This document shows positions 1-9,014 of a DNA stretch of 64,000 nt, one piece after another. Under the pieces are notes generated by a model that was given only the letters and a program-made list of their open reading frames with translations, ran no database searches and was not told the DNA's origin. This stretch comes from Eubacterium sp. (GTDB lineage: Bacteria; Bacillota; Clostridia; Lachnospirales; Lachnospiraceae). Position numbers and translations under genes: made by a program. Position 1 is the stretch's first letter. Each line of letters opens with the position of its first letter. The stretch spans positions 1 to 64,000 of the forward strand of contig JAFVGA010000021.1 in the NCBI GenBank assembly GCA_017475235.1, read 5' to 3'.

Positions 1-1
1 C

Positions 2-1564
2 GCAGACATCACAAACATTTTGTCTTTCGAGAATCATTTCGACAATGCAAGAATTGTGAAACTTGAGCAGAACTACAGATCCACCAAAAATATTCTAGAT
101 GCCGCAAACGCTGTCATCAAAAACAACGAGGGTCGTAAGGACAAGACTCTTTGGTGCGATGCAGACGTGGGCGACAAAGTTGAAGTGTATCAAGCAGAAG
201 ACGGTTTTGCGGAAGCCGAGATGGTAGCGGATACTATTAAAGAGGAAGTGGATAATGGCAGAGCAGACTATAACGACTATGCCATTTTATATAGAACAAA
301 TGCGCAATCACGTGCGTTAGAAGAAAAGTTGATGATGAAAAACATTCCATACAAAATCATTGGCGGACAAAACTTCTATCAGAGACGTGAGATTAAGGAT
401 ATTTTGGCATATCTACGTATTATCGCAAATCCTACAGATGATTTGTCGGTGGAGCGTGTTATAAATGTGCCAAAGCGTGGAATTGGTCAGACAACTGTCG
501 ATAAAGTAAAGGACTATGCGCGTGAGCATGACATGAACTTGTATGATGCTTTCCTTCGTGCCGACGATGTGCCAGGAGTGAGCGCTGGTACTGCTACAAA
601 GATTAAAGGTTTTACTGATATGATATCGGATTTGAGTGAAATGCTTGTGCCTTCGGAGGAGACGGGTAAGAGTGTGTACTCCATTGTGGATGTTGTCGAC
701 AAATTGATTGAGCTAACTGGCTATGTGGCTGAACTAGAAGCAGAGGAGACCGACGAAGCAGAAGCTCGTATAGAAAACATAGACGAATTGATCAGCAAAG
801 TTTCCGAGTACGAAGAAGAAACTGAAACCCCAAATCTTGGTGAGTTTTTGGAAGAGGTTTCGCTAGTTTCTGATATAGATACATTGGACGAGAGCAGCAG
901 TTATGTTGTGCTTATGACAGTCCACAGCGCAAAGGGATTAGAGTACCCACACATTTTCCTCTGTGGAATGGAAGATGGATTGTTTCCAAGTTTTATGACG
1001 ATTATGTCTGAGGACGAAGAAGAGCTAGAAGAAGAGCGAAGACTTGCATATGTTGCAATCACTCGTGCGATGAAAAAGTTGACTATCAGTTATGCGAAAC
1101 GCAGAATGATTCGTGGCGAGACTCAGTACAATATGGTTTCAAGATTTGTAAAAGAAATTCCACCTAAGATTGTGAACAGTAAAAATGTCACTGACACTTT
1201 ATCGGCTGGTATGCGAAAGAGGAATAGCTTCAGTAACTTTGGCGGCTACGAAGGATCCCTCGGTCACGGCGGAGGATATAAAGGTGGAAGGGATGATTCT
1301 TCAAGTAGTGATGCTGTTAAAGCATTCAAGAAGAAACCAGCTTATGGAAAACCAAAGAAAAAGCCAGCTTTTGGCAAAGAATTCTCAGTGGAGAAAGCCG
1401 ACATTGATTATAAAGTGGGTGATAGAGTAACTCATCAGAAGTTTGGTGAAGGAACTGTAAAAGAAATTGAAGATGGTGCTAGAGATTACCAAGTGACAGT
1501 GGACTTTGACGAGTTCGGTGAGAAAATAATGTTAGCTTCATTCGCAAAACTAGAAAAGATATAG
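2..1564 (+). CDS. pcrA: ATP-dependent DNA helicase PcrA/UvrD, C-terminal part (5' end outside window)
   Basis: SF1A 3'-5' DNA helicase of repair and replication restart. The frame is open to the left edge; the first codons read ADITNILSFE, the motif III neighbourhood of PcrA, so the true start lies upstream and the first TTG (position 20) is not it. Visible in order: LEQNYRSTKNIL (motif IV region), TVHSAKGLEYPHIF (motif V), ERRLAYVAITRA (motif VI), then a Gly/Lys-rich linker and a C-terminal Tudor-like domain (YKVGDRVTHQKFGEGTV) that contacts RNA polymerase in the Bacillus protein. About 520 residues are visible of a usual 720-750. The 64-nt gap to the next gene has no obvious terminator. Confidence 0.95.
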   Translation, partial: ADITNILSFENHFDNARIVKLEQNYRSTKNILDAANAVIKNNEGRKDKTLWCDADVGDKVEVYQAEDGFAEAEMVADTIKEEVDNGRADYNDYAILYRTNAQSRALEEKLMMKNIPYKIIGGQNFYQRREIKDILAYLRIIANPTDDLSVERVINVPKRGIGQTTVDKVKDYAREHDMNLYDAFLRADDVPGVSAGTATKIKGFTDMISDLSEMLVPSEETGKSVYSIVDVVDKLIELTGYVAELEAEETDEAEARIENIDELISKVSEYEEETETPNLGEFLEEVSLVSDIDTLDESSSYVVLMTVHSAKGLEYPHIFLCGMEDGLFPSFMTIMSEDEEELEEERRLAYVAITRAMKKLTISYAKRRMIRGETQYNMVSRFVKEIPPKIVNSKNVTDTLSAGMRKRNSFSNFGGYEGSLGHGGGYKGGRDDSSSSDAVKAFKKKPAYGKPKKKPAFGKEFSVEKADIDYKVGDRVTHQKFGEGTVKEIEDGARDYQVTVDFDEFGEKIMLASFAKLEKI

Positions 1565-1628
1565 TTCTTCACATTTACGTGGTGTAATGATATAATTTTC
1601 TATATAATAATTCGGTGCGAGGTGAATT

Positions 1629-1898
1629 ATGAGCGATTTTAAAACAGGTATTGAAGAAGTAAAAAAAGGCGTGGAAGAATTTAAAAAAGGACTCGAAGTG
1701 GGTCAAATCATTAAGAAAAAAGAGAAAAAGAGCAAATTAAAGGTTGTTGGCATTGTTGTAGCTATAGTTGCAGTAGCAACTGCAGCAGCGGGTGCCGTAT
1801 ATTCTGTTTATAGACTTATTGATAAGATTCGTTACAATGATTTTGAAGATGATTACGACGAATTATTTGACGATGATGACGATTTCGAGGACGAATAA
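1629..1898 (+). CDS. Small single-pass membrane protein of unknown function
   Basis: An 89-residue protein that I cannot assign to a family. An amphipathic, lysine/glutamate-rich N-terminus with heptad-like GIEEVKKGVEEFKKG spacing (residues 6-25) is followed by a basic stretch, one membrane segment (about 40-62, VVGIVVAIVAVATAAAGAVY) and a strongly acidic tail rich in Asp (last 20 residues). The start is chosen from GAGGTGA seven bases upstream of ATG. It sits between pcrA and the rRNA methyltransferase gene with a 6-nt gap to the latter, so it is probably cotranscribed with it. The basic N-terminal side suggests an N-in, C-out orientation. A scaffold or anchor role is only a guess. Confidence 0.75.
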   Translation: MSDFKTGIEEVKKGVEEFKKGLEVGQIIKKKEKKSKLKVVGIVVAIVAVATAAAGAVYSVYRLIDKIRYNDFEDDYDELFDDDDDFEDE

Positions 1899-1904
1899 AG
1901 AATA

Positions 1905-3278
1905 ATGAAAAAAGGTGTTGAATACACTGGAGAAGTGATCAAACTTAAATTCCCAAATAAGGGAATTGTGGATTGTGGCGATGAAGGCGTTGCAATCGTA
2001 AAGGGCGTGCTGAAAGGTCAGCGCGTCCGTTTTGTAGTATCAAAAAAAAGAAGCGAGTATTCTCTTGGACGGTTGAGAGAAGTAGAGAAAAGATCGGAGT
2101 TGGAAGATGCTTTGCCTCTTTGTCCGCACTTTGGTTTGTGTGGCGGTTGCGCTTATCAGACTATGTCTTACGAAAACCAGTTGGAAGTGAAAAAGGGACT
2201 AGTTAAGGATTTACTAGATAATGCAATTGATGGCGCATATGAGTACGAGGGAATAATAGGAAGTCCGAACCAGTGGGCTTATAGAAATAAGATGGAATTT
2301 TCTTTTGGCGATGAGTTTAAAGAGGGCCCTCTGGCTCTAGGAATGCACAAGAAGGAAAGTTTCCATGACATAGTGACAGTAGATGAGTGTAAGATTGTAG
2401 ATACAGACTACAATAAGGTCTTAAGATGTGTCTTGGATTATTGCGCAGATAAAAATATTCCCTTCTATCATAAGATGAGACACGAGGGATACTTAAGACA
2501 CTTGCTTGTGCGTAGAACTGTTAGGACAAATGAATTGTTAGTTGGTTTCGTTACTAGTTCGCAGTTTGACGGGGATGAGGCTACATTTATAGATGGACTA
2601 AAAGATGCGATTCTAGATTTAAACTTATCAGCAGAAGTGAAAGGAATTCTCCACATCATAAATGATGGTGTAGCGGACATTGTTCAGAGCGACGAAACTA
2701 GAATCATTTACGGCGATGAATTTATATATGAAGAAATACTAGGACTTAAGTTTAAAATTTCAGTATTCTCATTTTTCCAAACAAACTCACTAGGAGCGGA
2801 AGTATTATATGAGAAGGCTCGTGAGTATATTGGAGATACAAAAGACCAAACTGTTTTTGACCTTTACTCTGGAACAGGAACGATTGCTCAGATGATTGCG
2901 CCAGTATCAGAAAAAGTGATTGGCGTAGAGATAGTAGAAGAAGCAGTCGAGGCCGCCAAAGAAAATGCCAAGTTGAACGGACTTGATAACTGCGAATTTA
3001 TTGCGGGCGATGTTTTAAAAGTAATAGATGAGATAGAAGAAAAGCCAGATATGTTAATTTTGGATCCACCTAGAGATGGAATTAATCCAAAAGCATTACA
3101 GAAGATTATAGATTTTGGTGTAGATAAAATGGTTTACATAAGTTGCAAGCCAACAAGTCTAGCTAGAGACCTTGAAACATTACAGGAGAGAGGTTACAAG
3201 GTGGAGAAAGTATGTGCTGTTGATATGTTTCCAAACACAGTACATGTGGAGACAGTGTGTTTACTAAAGCGCATTTGA
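1905..3278 (+). CDS. rlmD: 23S rRNA (uracil-C5)-methyltransferase, RumA/RlmD family
   Basis: SAM-dependent RNA m5U methyltransferase. Residues 3-45 form a TRAM-like RNA-binding domain. CPHFGLCGGC (about 75-84) supplies three cysteines of the [4Fe-4S] cluster typical of RumA, with another Cys near 162 (DECKIVD). The Rossmann SAM motif is FDLYSGTGT (about 318) and the catalytic-loop motif is DPPRDGIN (about 387). The catalytic cysteine lies in YISCKPTSLARDL (about 412); most relatives have SCNP, so the Lys after the Cys is a small variation. The length of 457 aa is normal. Firmicutes enzymes of this type may modify more than one uracil (RlmCD), so the exact target is not fixed by sequence. Confidence 0.92.
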   Translation: MKKGVEYTGEVIKLKFPNKGIVDCGDEGVAIVKGVLKGQRVRFVVSKKRSEYSLGRLREVEKRSELEDALPLCPHFGLCGGCAYQTMSYENQLEVKKGLVKDLLDNAIDGAYEYEGIIGSPNQWAYRNKMEFSFGDEFKEGPLALGMHKKESFHDIVTVDECKIVDTDYNKVLRCVLDYCADKNIPFYHKMRHEGYLRHLLVRRTVRTNELLVGFVTSSQFDGDEATFIDGLKDAILDLNLSAEVKGILHIINDGVADIVQSDETRIIYGDEFIYEEILGLKFKISVFSFFQTNSLGAEVLYEKAREYIGDTKDQTVFDLYSGTGTIAQMIAPVSEKVIGVEIVEEAVEAAKENAKLNGLDNCEFIAGDVLKVIDEIEEKPDMLILDPPRDGINPKALQKIIDFGVDKMVYISCKPTSLARDLETLQERGYKVEKVCAVDMFPNTVHVETVCLLKRI

Positions 3279-3285
3279 GGTTGGT

Positions 3286-3885
3286 ATGAATATTAATAGA
3301 AAAAAATCATTTTTTATAATTCACATAGTAATTGCAATATTAGAGATTATTGCAGCTTGCTACATGCTTGGAACAGAAGGGTTGTCAGTGTTTAGATACT
3401 ACACAGTAGACAGTAACATTCTTCAGTTGATTGTTTCAGTGTGGTATATCATATGCTTCATCCGCAAAAAAGAAGTGCCAAAAGTACTAGTGGTTCTTCA
3501 TTTGATTAGTGCGGTGTGTCTGACAGTCACTTTTATGATCGCAGCATTTGTGTTGACACCACAATCCACGTTCTCTTACTATTTCCTAGAGAATGTGGCT
3601 CCAATAAATCATTTTCTTGGACCAGTTCTTTCAGTGGCTGCACTTATGGTCTCTAATGTTCCTATTCCGAAGAAGGCATTTGTTGCTCCGGCAGCAGCTA
3701 CCATCTTGTACGGAGTGGTAGCACTTATTCTAAATGCAGTAAAAGTGTTAGATGGACCATACTTCTTTTTGGAGATTTATAAAACGCCAGTACAAACAAT
3801 TGTGATGTGGTTTGCAATTATATTTGTCCTTTGTATTGGGCTGGCGTATGCATATATGAAACTACACAAATTGATAAGGAGGTAA
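3286..3885 (+). CDS. Six-helix membrane protein resembling the Pr6Pr / FAR-17a/AIG1 family
   Basis: A 199-residue polytopic protein with about six hydrophobic segments. YYTVDSNIL (residues 38-46) and APINHFLGPVL (about 105-115) place a Thr and a His in conserved loops. Animal AIG1 proteins, which hydrolyse fatty-acid esters of hydroxy fatty acids, use a Thr and a His in comparable places. The late GPYFFLEIY motif is also typical of this group in bacteria. Assignment is by motif memory, not a search. The gene follows the rRNA methyltransferase by 7 nt and precedes acetolactate decarboxylase by 3 nt, so it looks cotranscribed with metabolic genes. Activity is untested; a plain membrane protein of unknown role is the conservative label. 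Confidence 0.55.
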   Translation: MNINRKKSFFIIHIVIAILEIIAACYMLGTEGLSVFRYYTVDSNILQLIVSVWYIICFIRKKEVPKVLVVLHLISAVCLTVTFMIAAFVLTPQSTFSYYFLENVAPINHFLGPVLSVAALMVSNVPIPKKAFVAPAAATILYGVVALILNAVKVLDGPYFFLEIYKTPVQTIVMWFAIIFVLCIGLAYAYMKLHKLIRR

Positions 3886-3888
3886 CGG

Positions 3889-4614
3889 ATGGAACAAGTT
3901 ATGTATCAGGTATCTACATTGCAAGCTTTGGCCATGGGTTATTCCAGAGCTGTAGTTTCAGTAGATGAATTTTTAAAAAATGGCGATATCGGACTTGGCA
4001 CATTTGAAAATGTCGACGGCGAGATGATTATGGTGGACGGCAAATGTTACCGCGCTCAGGAAGACGGAGCAGTGGTCCAAGCCAAAGGAAATATGGGCGT
4101 GCCGTTTGCGGTCACTACTTTCTTTGCCGAGGGCAAAGACATTTCTGTTGAAGATATTGAAGATATAGATAAACTAAAGCAGATACTCGATGTGAAGATA
4201 GAAGAGGACTTTGGACTAAACAGTATGCATATGGTTCGCATAGATGGTAGTTTTTCTAAGGTATGTGCTAGATCGGAGTCTGCATACAGATCACATCATG
4301 TGTCGCTTAAAGATATTCTTAAAGAAACACAGAAGGATTTCTTCTTTGACGATATTAAAGGAACACTAGTGTGTGTTTATTTTCCTGACCATATGGACGG
4401 AATTAATGCACCTGGTTGGCATTTGCATTTTGTATCTGAAGATAGAACTCAAGGTGGACATGTATTTGATTTGAAGATGAACCAAGGAGAGGGAACTATA
4501 AACAAGATTAGTAGAATACAGATAGAACTACCAACTACACCTGCTTTCGACACGTATTCTTTGAAGGAAGCATCACAGGATGAAATAGAAGAAGTGGAAC
4601 AAGGAAAAGGCTAA
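3889..4614 (+). CDS. budA: Alpha-acetolactate decarboxylase
   Basis: Converts 2-acetolactate to (R)-acetoin and CO2, draining surplus pyruvate or acetolactate. Family marks: LGTFENVDGEMIMVDGKCY near residues 36-54, the RSESAY stretch near 127, and the zinc site GWHLHFVSEDRTQGGHVFD (about 183-201) with three histidines. Length 241 aa is standard and there is no signal peptide. AGGAGG precedes the ATG. No acetolactate synthase gene is adjacent; it follows a membrane protein gene and precedes a HAD phosphatase gene by 13 nt with its own Shine-Dalgarno. The cytoplasmic, zinc-dependent role is known for the family; acetoin formation in this strain is inferred. Confidence 0.93.
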   Translation: MEQVMYQVSTLQALAMGYSRAVVSVDEFLKNGDIGLGTFENVDGEMIMVDGKCYRAQEDGAVVQAKGNMGVPFAVTTFFAEGKDISVEDIEDIDKLKQILDVKIEEDFGLNSMHMVRIDGSFSKVCARSESAYRSHHVSLKDILKETQKDFFFDDIKGTLVCVYFPDHMDGINAPGWHLHFVSEDRTQGGHVFDLKMNQGEGTINKISRIQIELPTTPAFDTYSLKEASQDEIEEVEQGKG

Positions 4615-4627
4615 AGGAGAGACTGAA

Positions 4628-5263
4628 ATGAACGTATACGATTTTGACTTAACAATTTATCCCACAGATTGTGCAATAGATTTTTGTATTTGGTGTATGA
4701 AACGCCATCCAAAGTTATGGTTTACATATTTTCCTAGACTAGTGAAGGTTATGATACAGAGAAAAATGGGCAAAATACCTGAATACTTAAAGCATAGAAA
4801 GTTTTTAAGTTATCTTACAATGATAGATGACTTCGACGAACAAATCGAAAAATATTGGAACAAAAACGAAAAGAGAATATCATCGTGGTATCTCAAACAA
4901 AAGAAGGATGATGATTTAATTATTAGTGCATCGCCGGATTGTTTGATTGAGCCAATTGCAAACAGACTTGGTGTGAAATTTATGGCTACAGAATTCGACC
5001 GTGAGTTTGGTGTTTTCACAAACAATTTAATGTATGCAAAGGAAAAGGCAAGACACATATTTGATCTTGGTTTTCCGGTGATTGACAATTTTTATTCTGA
5101 TTCTCTTTCGGATACGCCAATCGCTTTGTGTGCTGAAAAAGCACATTTGGTAAAGGACAAGGCAAGCACAGTGGTTGATTGGCCAGATTTGGATCCGGAA
5201 ACTATTAAAGAAGTTAAAGAGAAGATTGACACAGGTTGGAACATTCATCTTAAGGAGGACTAA
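4628..5263 (+). CDS. HAD-superfamily (subclass IB-like) phosphatase
   Basis: A 211-residue cytosolic HAD hydrolase. Motif I is YDFDLTIYPTD (residues 4-14: nucleophile Asp5, acid/base Asp7). Motif II is the Ser in IISASPD (about 97-103), and the late region FPVIDNFYSDSLSD (about 150-163) carries the acidic motif III/IV residues. The helical cap between residues 15 and 90 fits HAD-IB enzymes, which include phosphoserine phosphatase and lipid-phosphate phosphatases; substrate cannot be read from sequence. Its stop codon overlaps the next ATG by one base (TAATG), so it is translationally coupled to the FGGY kinase gene, which hints at a role with phosphorylated sugars. Confidence 0.8.
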   Translation: MNVYDFDLTIYPTDCAIDFCIWCMKRHPKLWFTYFPRLVKVMIQRKMGKIPEYLKHRKFLSYLTMIDDFDEQIEKYWNKNEKRISSWYLKQKKDDDLIISASPDCLIEPIANRLGVKFMATEFDREFGVFTNNLMYAKEKARHIFDLGFPVIDNFYSDSLSDTPIALCAEKAHLVKDKASTVVDWPDLDPETIKEVKEKIDTGWNIHLKED

Positions 5264-6852
5264 TGTATACTATCATTTATGATTTCGGAACGAGTAGCGT
5301 AAAGACATGTTTGTTCGAAATCGATTCAGATATTAAATTAGTGACAAGCTCTCGTGCAGATTATAATCTTTATATCTCCGATGATGGAGGTGCAGAACAA
5401 GACACTGAGGAATGGTGGGATGCCATTTGTTCCTCGACAAAGGATTTGTTCAAATCATCAGATGTTAAGCCTGAACAAATAGAAGGACTCGCATTCTGTT
5501 CGCAGATGCAGGGCTGTGTTTTTGTGGATGAGAATGGAAAAGCATTAAGACCTCCTATGAATTACTTAGATCAAAGAGCGATTAAAGAGTATGAGGACTG
5601 TATGGGAAGAGGAATCGTTAAGATTTCTGGTTGTAGCTTATATAAAATTTTGCGCAATCTAAAAGTTAATCATGCCGCTTCGCTCAGTCCTAAGGATCCA
5701 GTTTGGAAATACAAGTGGGTAGAAAACAACGAGCCTGATATTTTTAATGAAATATACAAATGGTTAGATGTAGGTGATTACTTATTAGCGCGTAGTACGG
5801 GTAAAATTGTACGAACTGCTGATACAGCATTTGCCACATTCCTTTACGATACACGAAAAGGAAAGGAAGGCTGGAACAAAGGTCTTCTAAAAATGTATAA
5901 GGTAAATGATGAGCATATGCCAGAGATTGTTAATAGTACAGATTTGGTTGGAGGATTAACAAAAAAAGCGGCAGAAGAGTTAGGGTTAGTAGAAGGCACC
6001 AAGGTCTTTGGCGGTGGTGGAGACACTACTTTCGTAAATATAGGTGCGGGATGTACTAATCCAGGAGATACACATATTTACATTGGAACATCTGGATGGG
6101 TATCCACTTTTATGGATTATCAAACCTGTGATGTTAGTGCGAATATGACTGGCGTGCTTTCGGCCAAACAAGGTTATTTTAACTATTATGCTGAACTTGA
6201 AACTGCAGGTAAGTGCATTGATTGGGCGCTAGAGCATATTGCTTTGGACGAAATTGACATTTATTCAGGAAAAACTAAAAAGACTGATTTGGATGGTAAT
6301 GTGATAGATGTTTTTGATTACTTGGAAGGTGAAATAGCCAAAGTATCGCCTGGAGCAAATGGCGTAATATTTACTCCATGGCTTCATGGAAACCGATGTC
6401 CATTTGAAGACTCAAAGGCTGGCGGAATGTTCTTTAATATTAGTTTGAAGAATGACAAGAAAGATTTGCTTCGTGCCACCTTAGAAGGAATTTGCTACCA
6501 TTATCGATGGATGTTAGAATGCTCGATGAAAAAGACAAAGACTTCAGACCCTATTAGATTTGTGGGAGGAGGTTCTTTGTCACATATGTTGTGTCAAATG
6601 CTGGCAGACGTTACCGGTAGAACAATAGAGACAGTGGATAACCCACGAGAAGTGGGAGCAGCGGGAACCGCTATTATGGTGGCAGCAGGCGTTAAGAATG
6701 TAGATATGTTAGAACTTTCAAAGAAATTAGTAAAAGTTAATCACGCATATGTTCCAAATGCTGAAAATAAAAAGGCATACGATAAAAACTATAAAGTATT
6801 CAAACAATTATATAAGGCTAACAAATCAAATTTTCATATAATAAATAATTAA
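5263..6852 (+). CDS. FGGY-family carbohydrate kinase (xylulokinase-like)
   Basis: ATP-dependent sugar kinase of the actin/hexokinase fold. The N-terminal phosphate loop is YDFGTSSVKTCLF (residues 5-17). The substrate-site region is QMQGCVFVDENGKALRPPM; the second-domain phosphate loop is FGGGGDTTFVNIGAG (about 247-261). The adenosine-site motif is RFVGGGSLSHMLCQMLAD (about 433-450), followed by EVGAAGTAIMVA. Length of 529 aa is within the family range. The substrate could be xylulose, ribulose or another polyol, so I withhold a symbol. It is coupled to an upstream HAD phosphatase and followed at 27 nt by a DMT-type transporter gene that may import its substrate. Confidence 0.85.
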   Translation: MYTIIYDFGTSSVKTCLFEIDSDIKLVTSSRADYNLYISDDGGAEQDTEEWWDAICSSTKDLFKSSDVKPEQIEGLAFCSQMQGCVFVDENGKALRPPMNYLDQRAIKEYEDCMGRGIVKISGCSLYKILRNLKVNHAASLSPKDPVWKYKWVENNEPDIFNEIYKWLDVGDYLLARSTGKIVRTADTAFATFLYDTRKGKEGWNKGLLKMYKVNDEHMPEIVNSTDLVGGLTKKAAEELGLVEGTKVFGGGGDTTFVNIGAGCTNPGDTHIYIGTSGWVSTFMDYQTCDVSANMTGVLSAKQGYFNYYAELETAGKCIDWALEHIALDEIDIYSGKTKKTDLDGNVIDVFDYLEGEIAKVSPGANGVIFTPWLHGNRCPFEDSKAGGMFFNISLKNDKKDLLRATLEGICYHYRWMLECSMKKTKTSDPIRFVGGGSLSHMLCQMLADVTGRTIETVDNPREVGAAGTAIMVAAGVKNVDMLELSKKLVKVNHAYVPNAENKKAYDKNYKVFKQLYKANKSNFHIINN

Positions 6853-6879
6853 TTAATGAAGTTAACTTGGAGATGATTA

Positions 6880-7845
6880 ATGGAAAAAACTACTTGGTTA
6901 ATGCTAGTTGTTATGACTATCCTTTTATGGTCGTCCACTAGTTTATTTTACAAATTAGGGGCTAAAGATGTCAAAGAGAAGTATATTTGTTTGAAATTTT
7001 CTGTTTGCATTGGACTTGTGTTTTTTGTAATAGCCCTTGCATATTTAATGACAAGAAACGAATCATTTCCAATATGGGAAAGTGCTTTAAGATTTTGGCC
7101 AGTTACATTGTTTGGTATTGTATATCCAATACTCAACACAGTTTCCTTTAAAGGATATGTTTATAATGAGGCGACAGTAGAATCGCCCGTGGAGTCAATC
7201 AGTGGAGGAACATCCACAATTCTGCTTATCATTGCATATCTCGCTCTAGGAAGGGTAGATTCAATTACCAAACTGTTAACTCCTTTAAGATCCGCAGGAA
7301 TACTGGTAATACTTATCTGTATTATTATGCTTTCAGTTGTCCGAAACAAAGAGGCGAAGCAGAGTGATAAGTATCAGAATAAAAAATGGATGAGAATTGG
7401 TCTGGGCACATTGATATTCCCGATTATATTTGCTATAGCCGATGCTATGGAGACTATAGTGACAGGTGTTTGCCTAGACAAGAATTATGGATATGCTATG
7501 CCAGAGTCCGATTGCATTATCATTATCGGAATGGAATATGCACTTTTTGCTCTAGGATTTTGGATTTATATTTTATTAAAGGAAAAGAAACCTTACAACC
7601 CATTTACAAAAAGGAGTGCACCTAGATTGCTTGGTGCTATTACAGATAACATCGCTATTTGTCTATACAGTTATGCGATGGCGATGAATTCAGTTTCGAC
7701 AGATCCTATGTTGGCTGTTTATCCAGTCTTTGTAATGATTGGAGGACGTATTTTTATGAAAGAAAAAGTCAGCATAGTTCAGTATATTTTCTTGATTGGA
7801 ATTGTAATGGGAAGTGTTATGGTTGTCATAGATACATCACTATAA
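6880..7845 (+). CDS. DMT-superfamily (EamA-like) membrane transporter
   Basis: A 321-residue protein with about ten hydrophobic segments arranged as two halves, as in the drug/metabolite transporter fold. It begins LMLVVMTILLWSSTSLFYKLG, the usual EamA-type first helix; the second half repeats the pattern from about residue 170, ending with FMKEKVSIVQYIFLIGIVMG, which resembles the family's closing helices. No ATPase or binding-protein partner is nearby. The position after an FGGY kinase suggests uptake of a sugar or polyol, but this is context only. GGAGATG lies six bases before the ATG. Confidence 0.7.
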   Translation: MEKTTWLMLVVMTILLWSSTSLFYKLGAKDVKEKYICLKFSVCIGLVFFVIALAYLMTRNESFPIWESALRFWPVTLFGIVYPILNTVSFKGYVYNEATVESPVESISGGTSTILLIIAYLALGRVDSITKLLTPLRSAGILVILICIIMLSVVRNKEAKQSDKYQNKKWMRIGLGTLIFPIIFAIADAMETIVTGVCLDKNYGYAMPESDCIIIIGMEYALFALGFWIYILLKEKKPYNPFTKRSAPRLLGAITDNIAICLYSYAMAMNSVSTDPMLAVYPVFVMIGGRIFMKEKVSIVQYIFLIGIVMGSVMVVIDTSL

Positions 7846-7862
7846 ATAAGAAGAGGTAAATA

Positions 7863-8996
7863 ATGGCTGAAAAAGATTTAAATCAATTAAACGAGGAGAG
7901 AAACAAGTTGATTGTAAGAACGAGTATTATCGGAATTCTTGCAAATGTTTTGCTCGCGGGATTTAAAATGGTAGTAGGATTGTTTGCACATTCTATTGCT
8001 ATCATTTTGGATGCAGTAAACAACTTGTCTGACGTTCTATCCTCATTGGTGACTATTGTTGGAAACAAGCTGGCTAATAAAGCACCAGATAGAAAGCACC
8101 CACTTGGTCATGGAAGAGTAGAATATATTAGTGCATTGATTGTGTCTGCCATCATTTTGTATGCAGGTGTCACAGCGGCCATAGAAGCGGTTAAAAAGAT
8201 TATTAATCCTGAAACACCAAACTACACTACAGTTACGCTTTTTATTATAGCTGTGGCAGTAGTAGTAAAAATAGTTCTAGGATTGTTTGTTTCAAAACAA
8301 GGAAAGAAAGCAAAATCTGGAGCATTAGAAGCCTCCGGCAAAGATGCTTTATTTGACGCAGTCATCTCTGCATCAGTTTTGGCATCTGCCATCATATATT
8401 TGACTACAAAGGTTTCATTAGAAGCATATGTAGCCGTTATTATTTCAATCTTTATTATCAAAGCAGGTATTGAGATAATGGCTGAAACTATCAGTGAGAT
8501 TTTAGGAAAGCGTGCAGATGCAGATTTAACAAAGAAGGTTAAGGAGATTTTAAACCGTGAGCCAGAAGTGCGAGGGGCATATGATTTGCTACTAAATAAT
8601 TATGGACCAAACAAAAACTACGCTTCAGTTCACTTAGAACTTCCGGATACTATGACAGTGGATGAAGTAGATGTCTTAACAAGAAAGTTAGAAATGAATG
8701 TCTACAAAGAAACTGGAATTATTCTAACAGGAGTAGGAGTGTATTCATATAACACTAGCGATACAGAAGTGGCTCATATAAGAAATGAAGTGCAAGAAAT
8801 GGTTATGGCTCATGATTGGTCGCTTCAAATGCACGGTTTTTACTTGGATATAGAAAAACATACTATGCGCTTTGATGTAGTATTAAGTTTTGATATTGAT
8901 CAAAAAGAAGGAATTGAAATCATTCGCAAGGAAGTGCAAGAGGCATACCCAGAGTATGAACTCAATATTATTGCAGATATTGATATAGCAGATTAG
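7863..8996 (+). CDS. Cation diffusion facilitator (CDF) metal exporter with two C-terminal domains
   Basis: Proton-coupled efflux of divalent metals. Six membrane segments span about residues 20-210. Metal-site signatures are ILDAVNNLSDVLSS in TM2 and HPLGHGRVEY in the following loop, with the second Asp site in GKDALFDAVISA (TM5). The usual CDF is about 300 aa; this one has 377 because the cytosolic ferredoxin-like domain (about 213-290) appears to be followed by a second similar alpha/beta domain (about 295-375, ending NIIADIDIAD). The substrate (Mn, Fe, Zn or Co) is not fixed by sequence. The gene sits 17 nt after the DMT transporter gene. Confidence 0.88.
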   Translation: MAEKDLNQLNEERNKLIVRTSIIGILANVLLAGFKMVVGLFAHSIAIILDAVNNLSDVLSSLVTIVGNKLANKAPDRKHPLGHGRVEYISALIVSAIILYAGVTAAIEAVKKIINPETPNYTTVTLFIIAVAVVVKIVLGLFVSKQGKKAKSGALEASGKDALFDAVISASVLASAIIYLTTKVSLEAYVAVIISIFIIKAGIEIMAETISEILGKRADADLTKKVKEILNREPEVRGAYDLLLNNYGPNKNYASVHLELPDTMTVDEVDVLTRKLEMNVYKETGIILTGVGVYSYNTSDTEVAHIRNEVQEMVMAHDWSLQMHGFYLDIEKHTMRFDVVLSFDIDQKEGIEIIRKEVQEAYPEYELNIIADIDIAD

Positions 8997-9014
8997 AAAG
9001 TATTTGGAAAAAGA

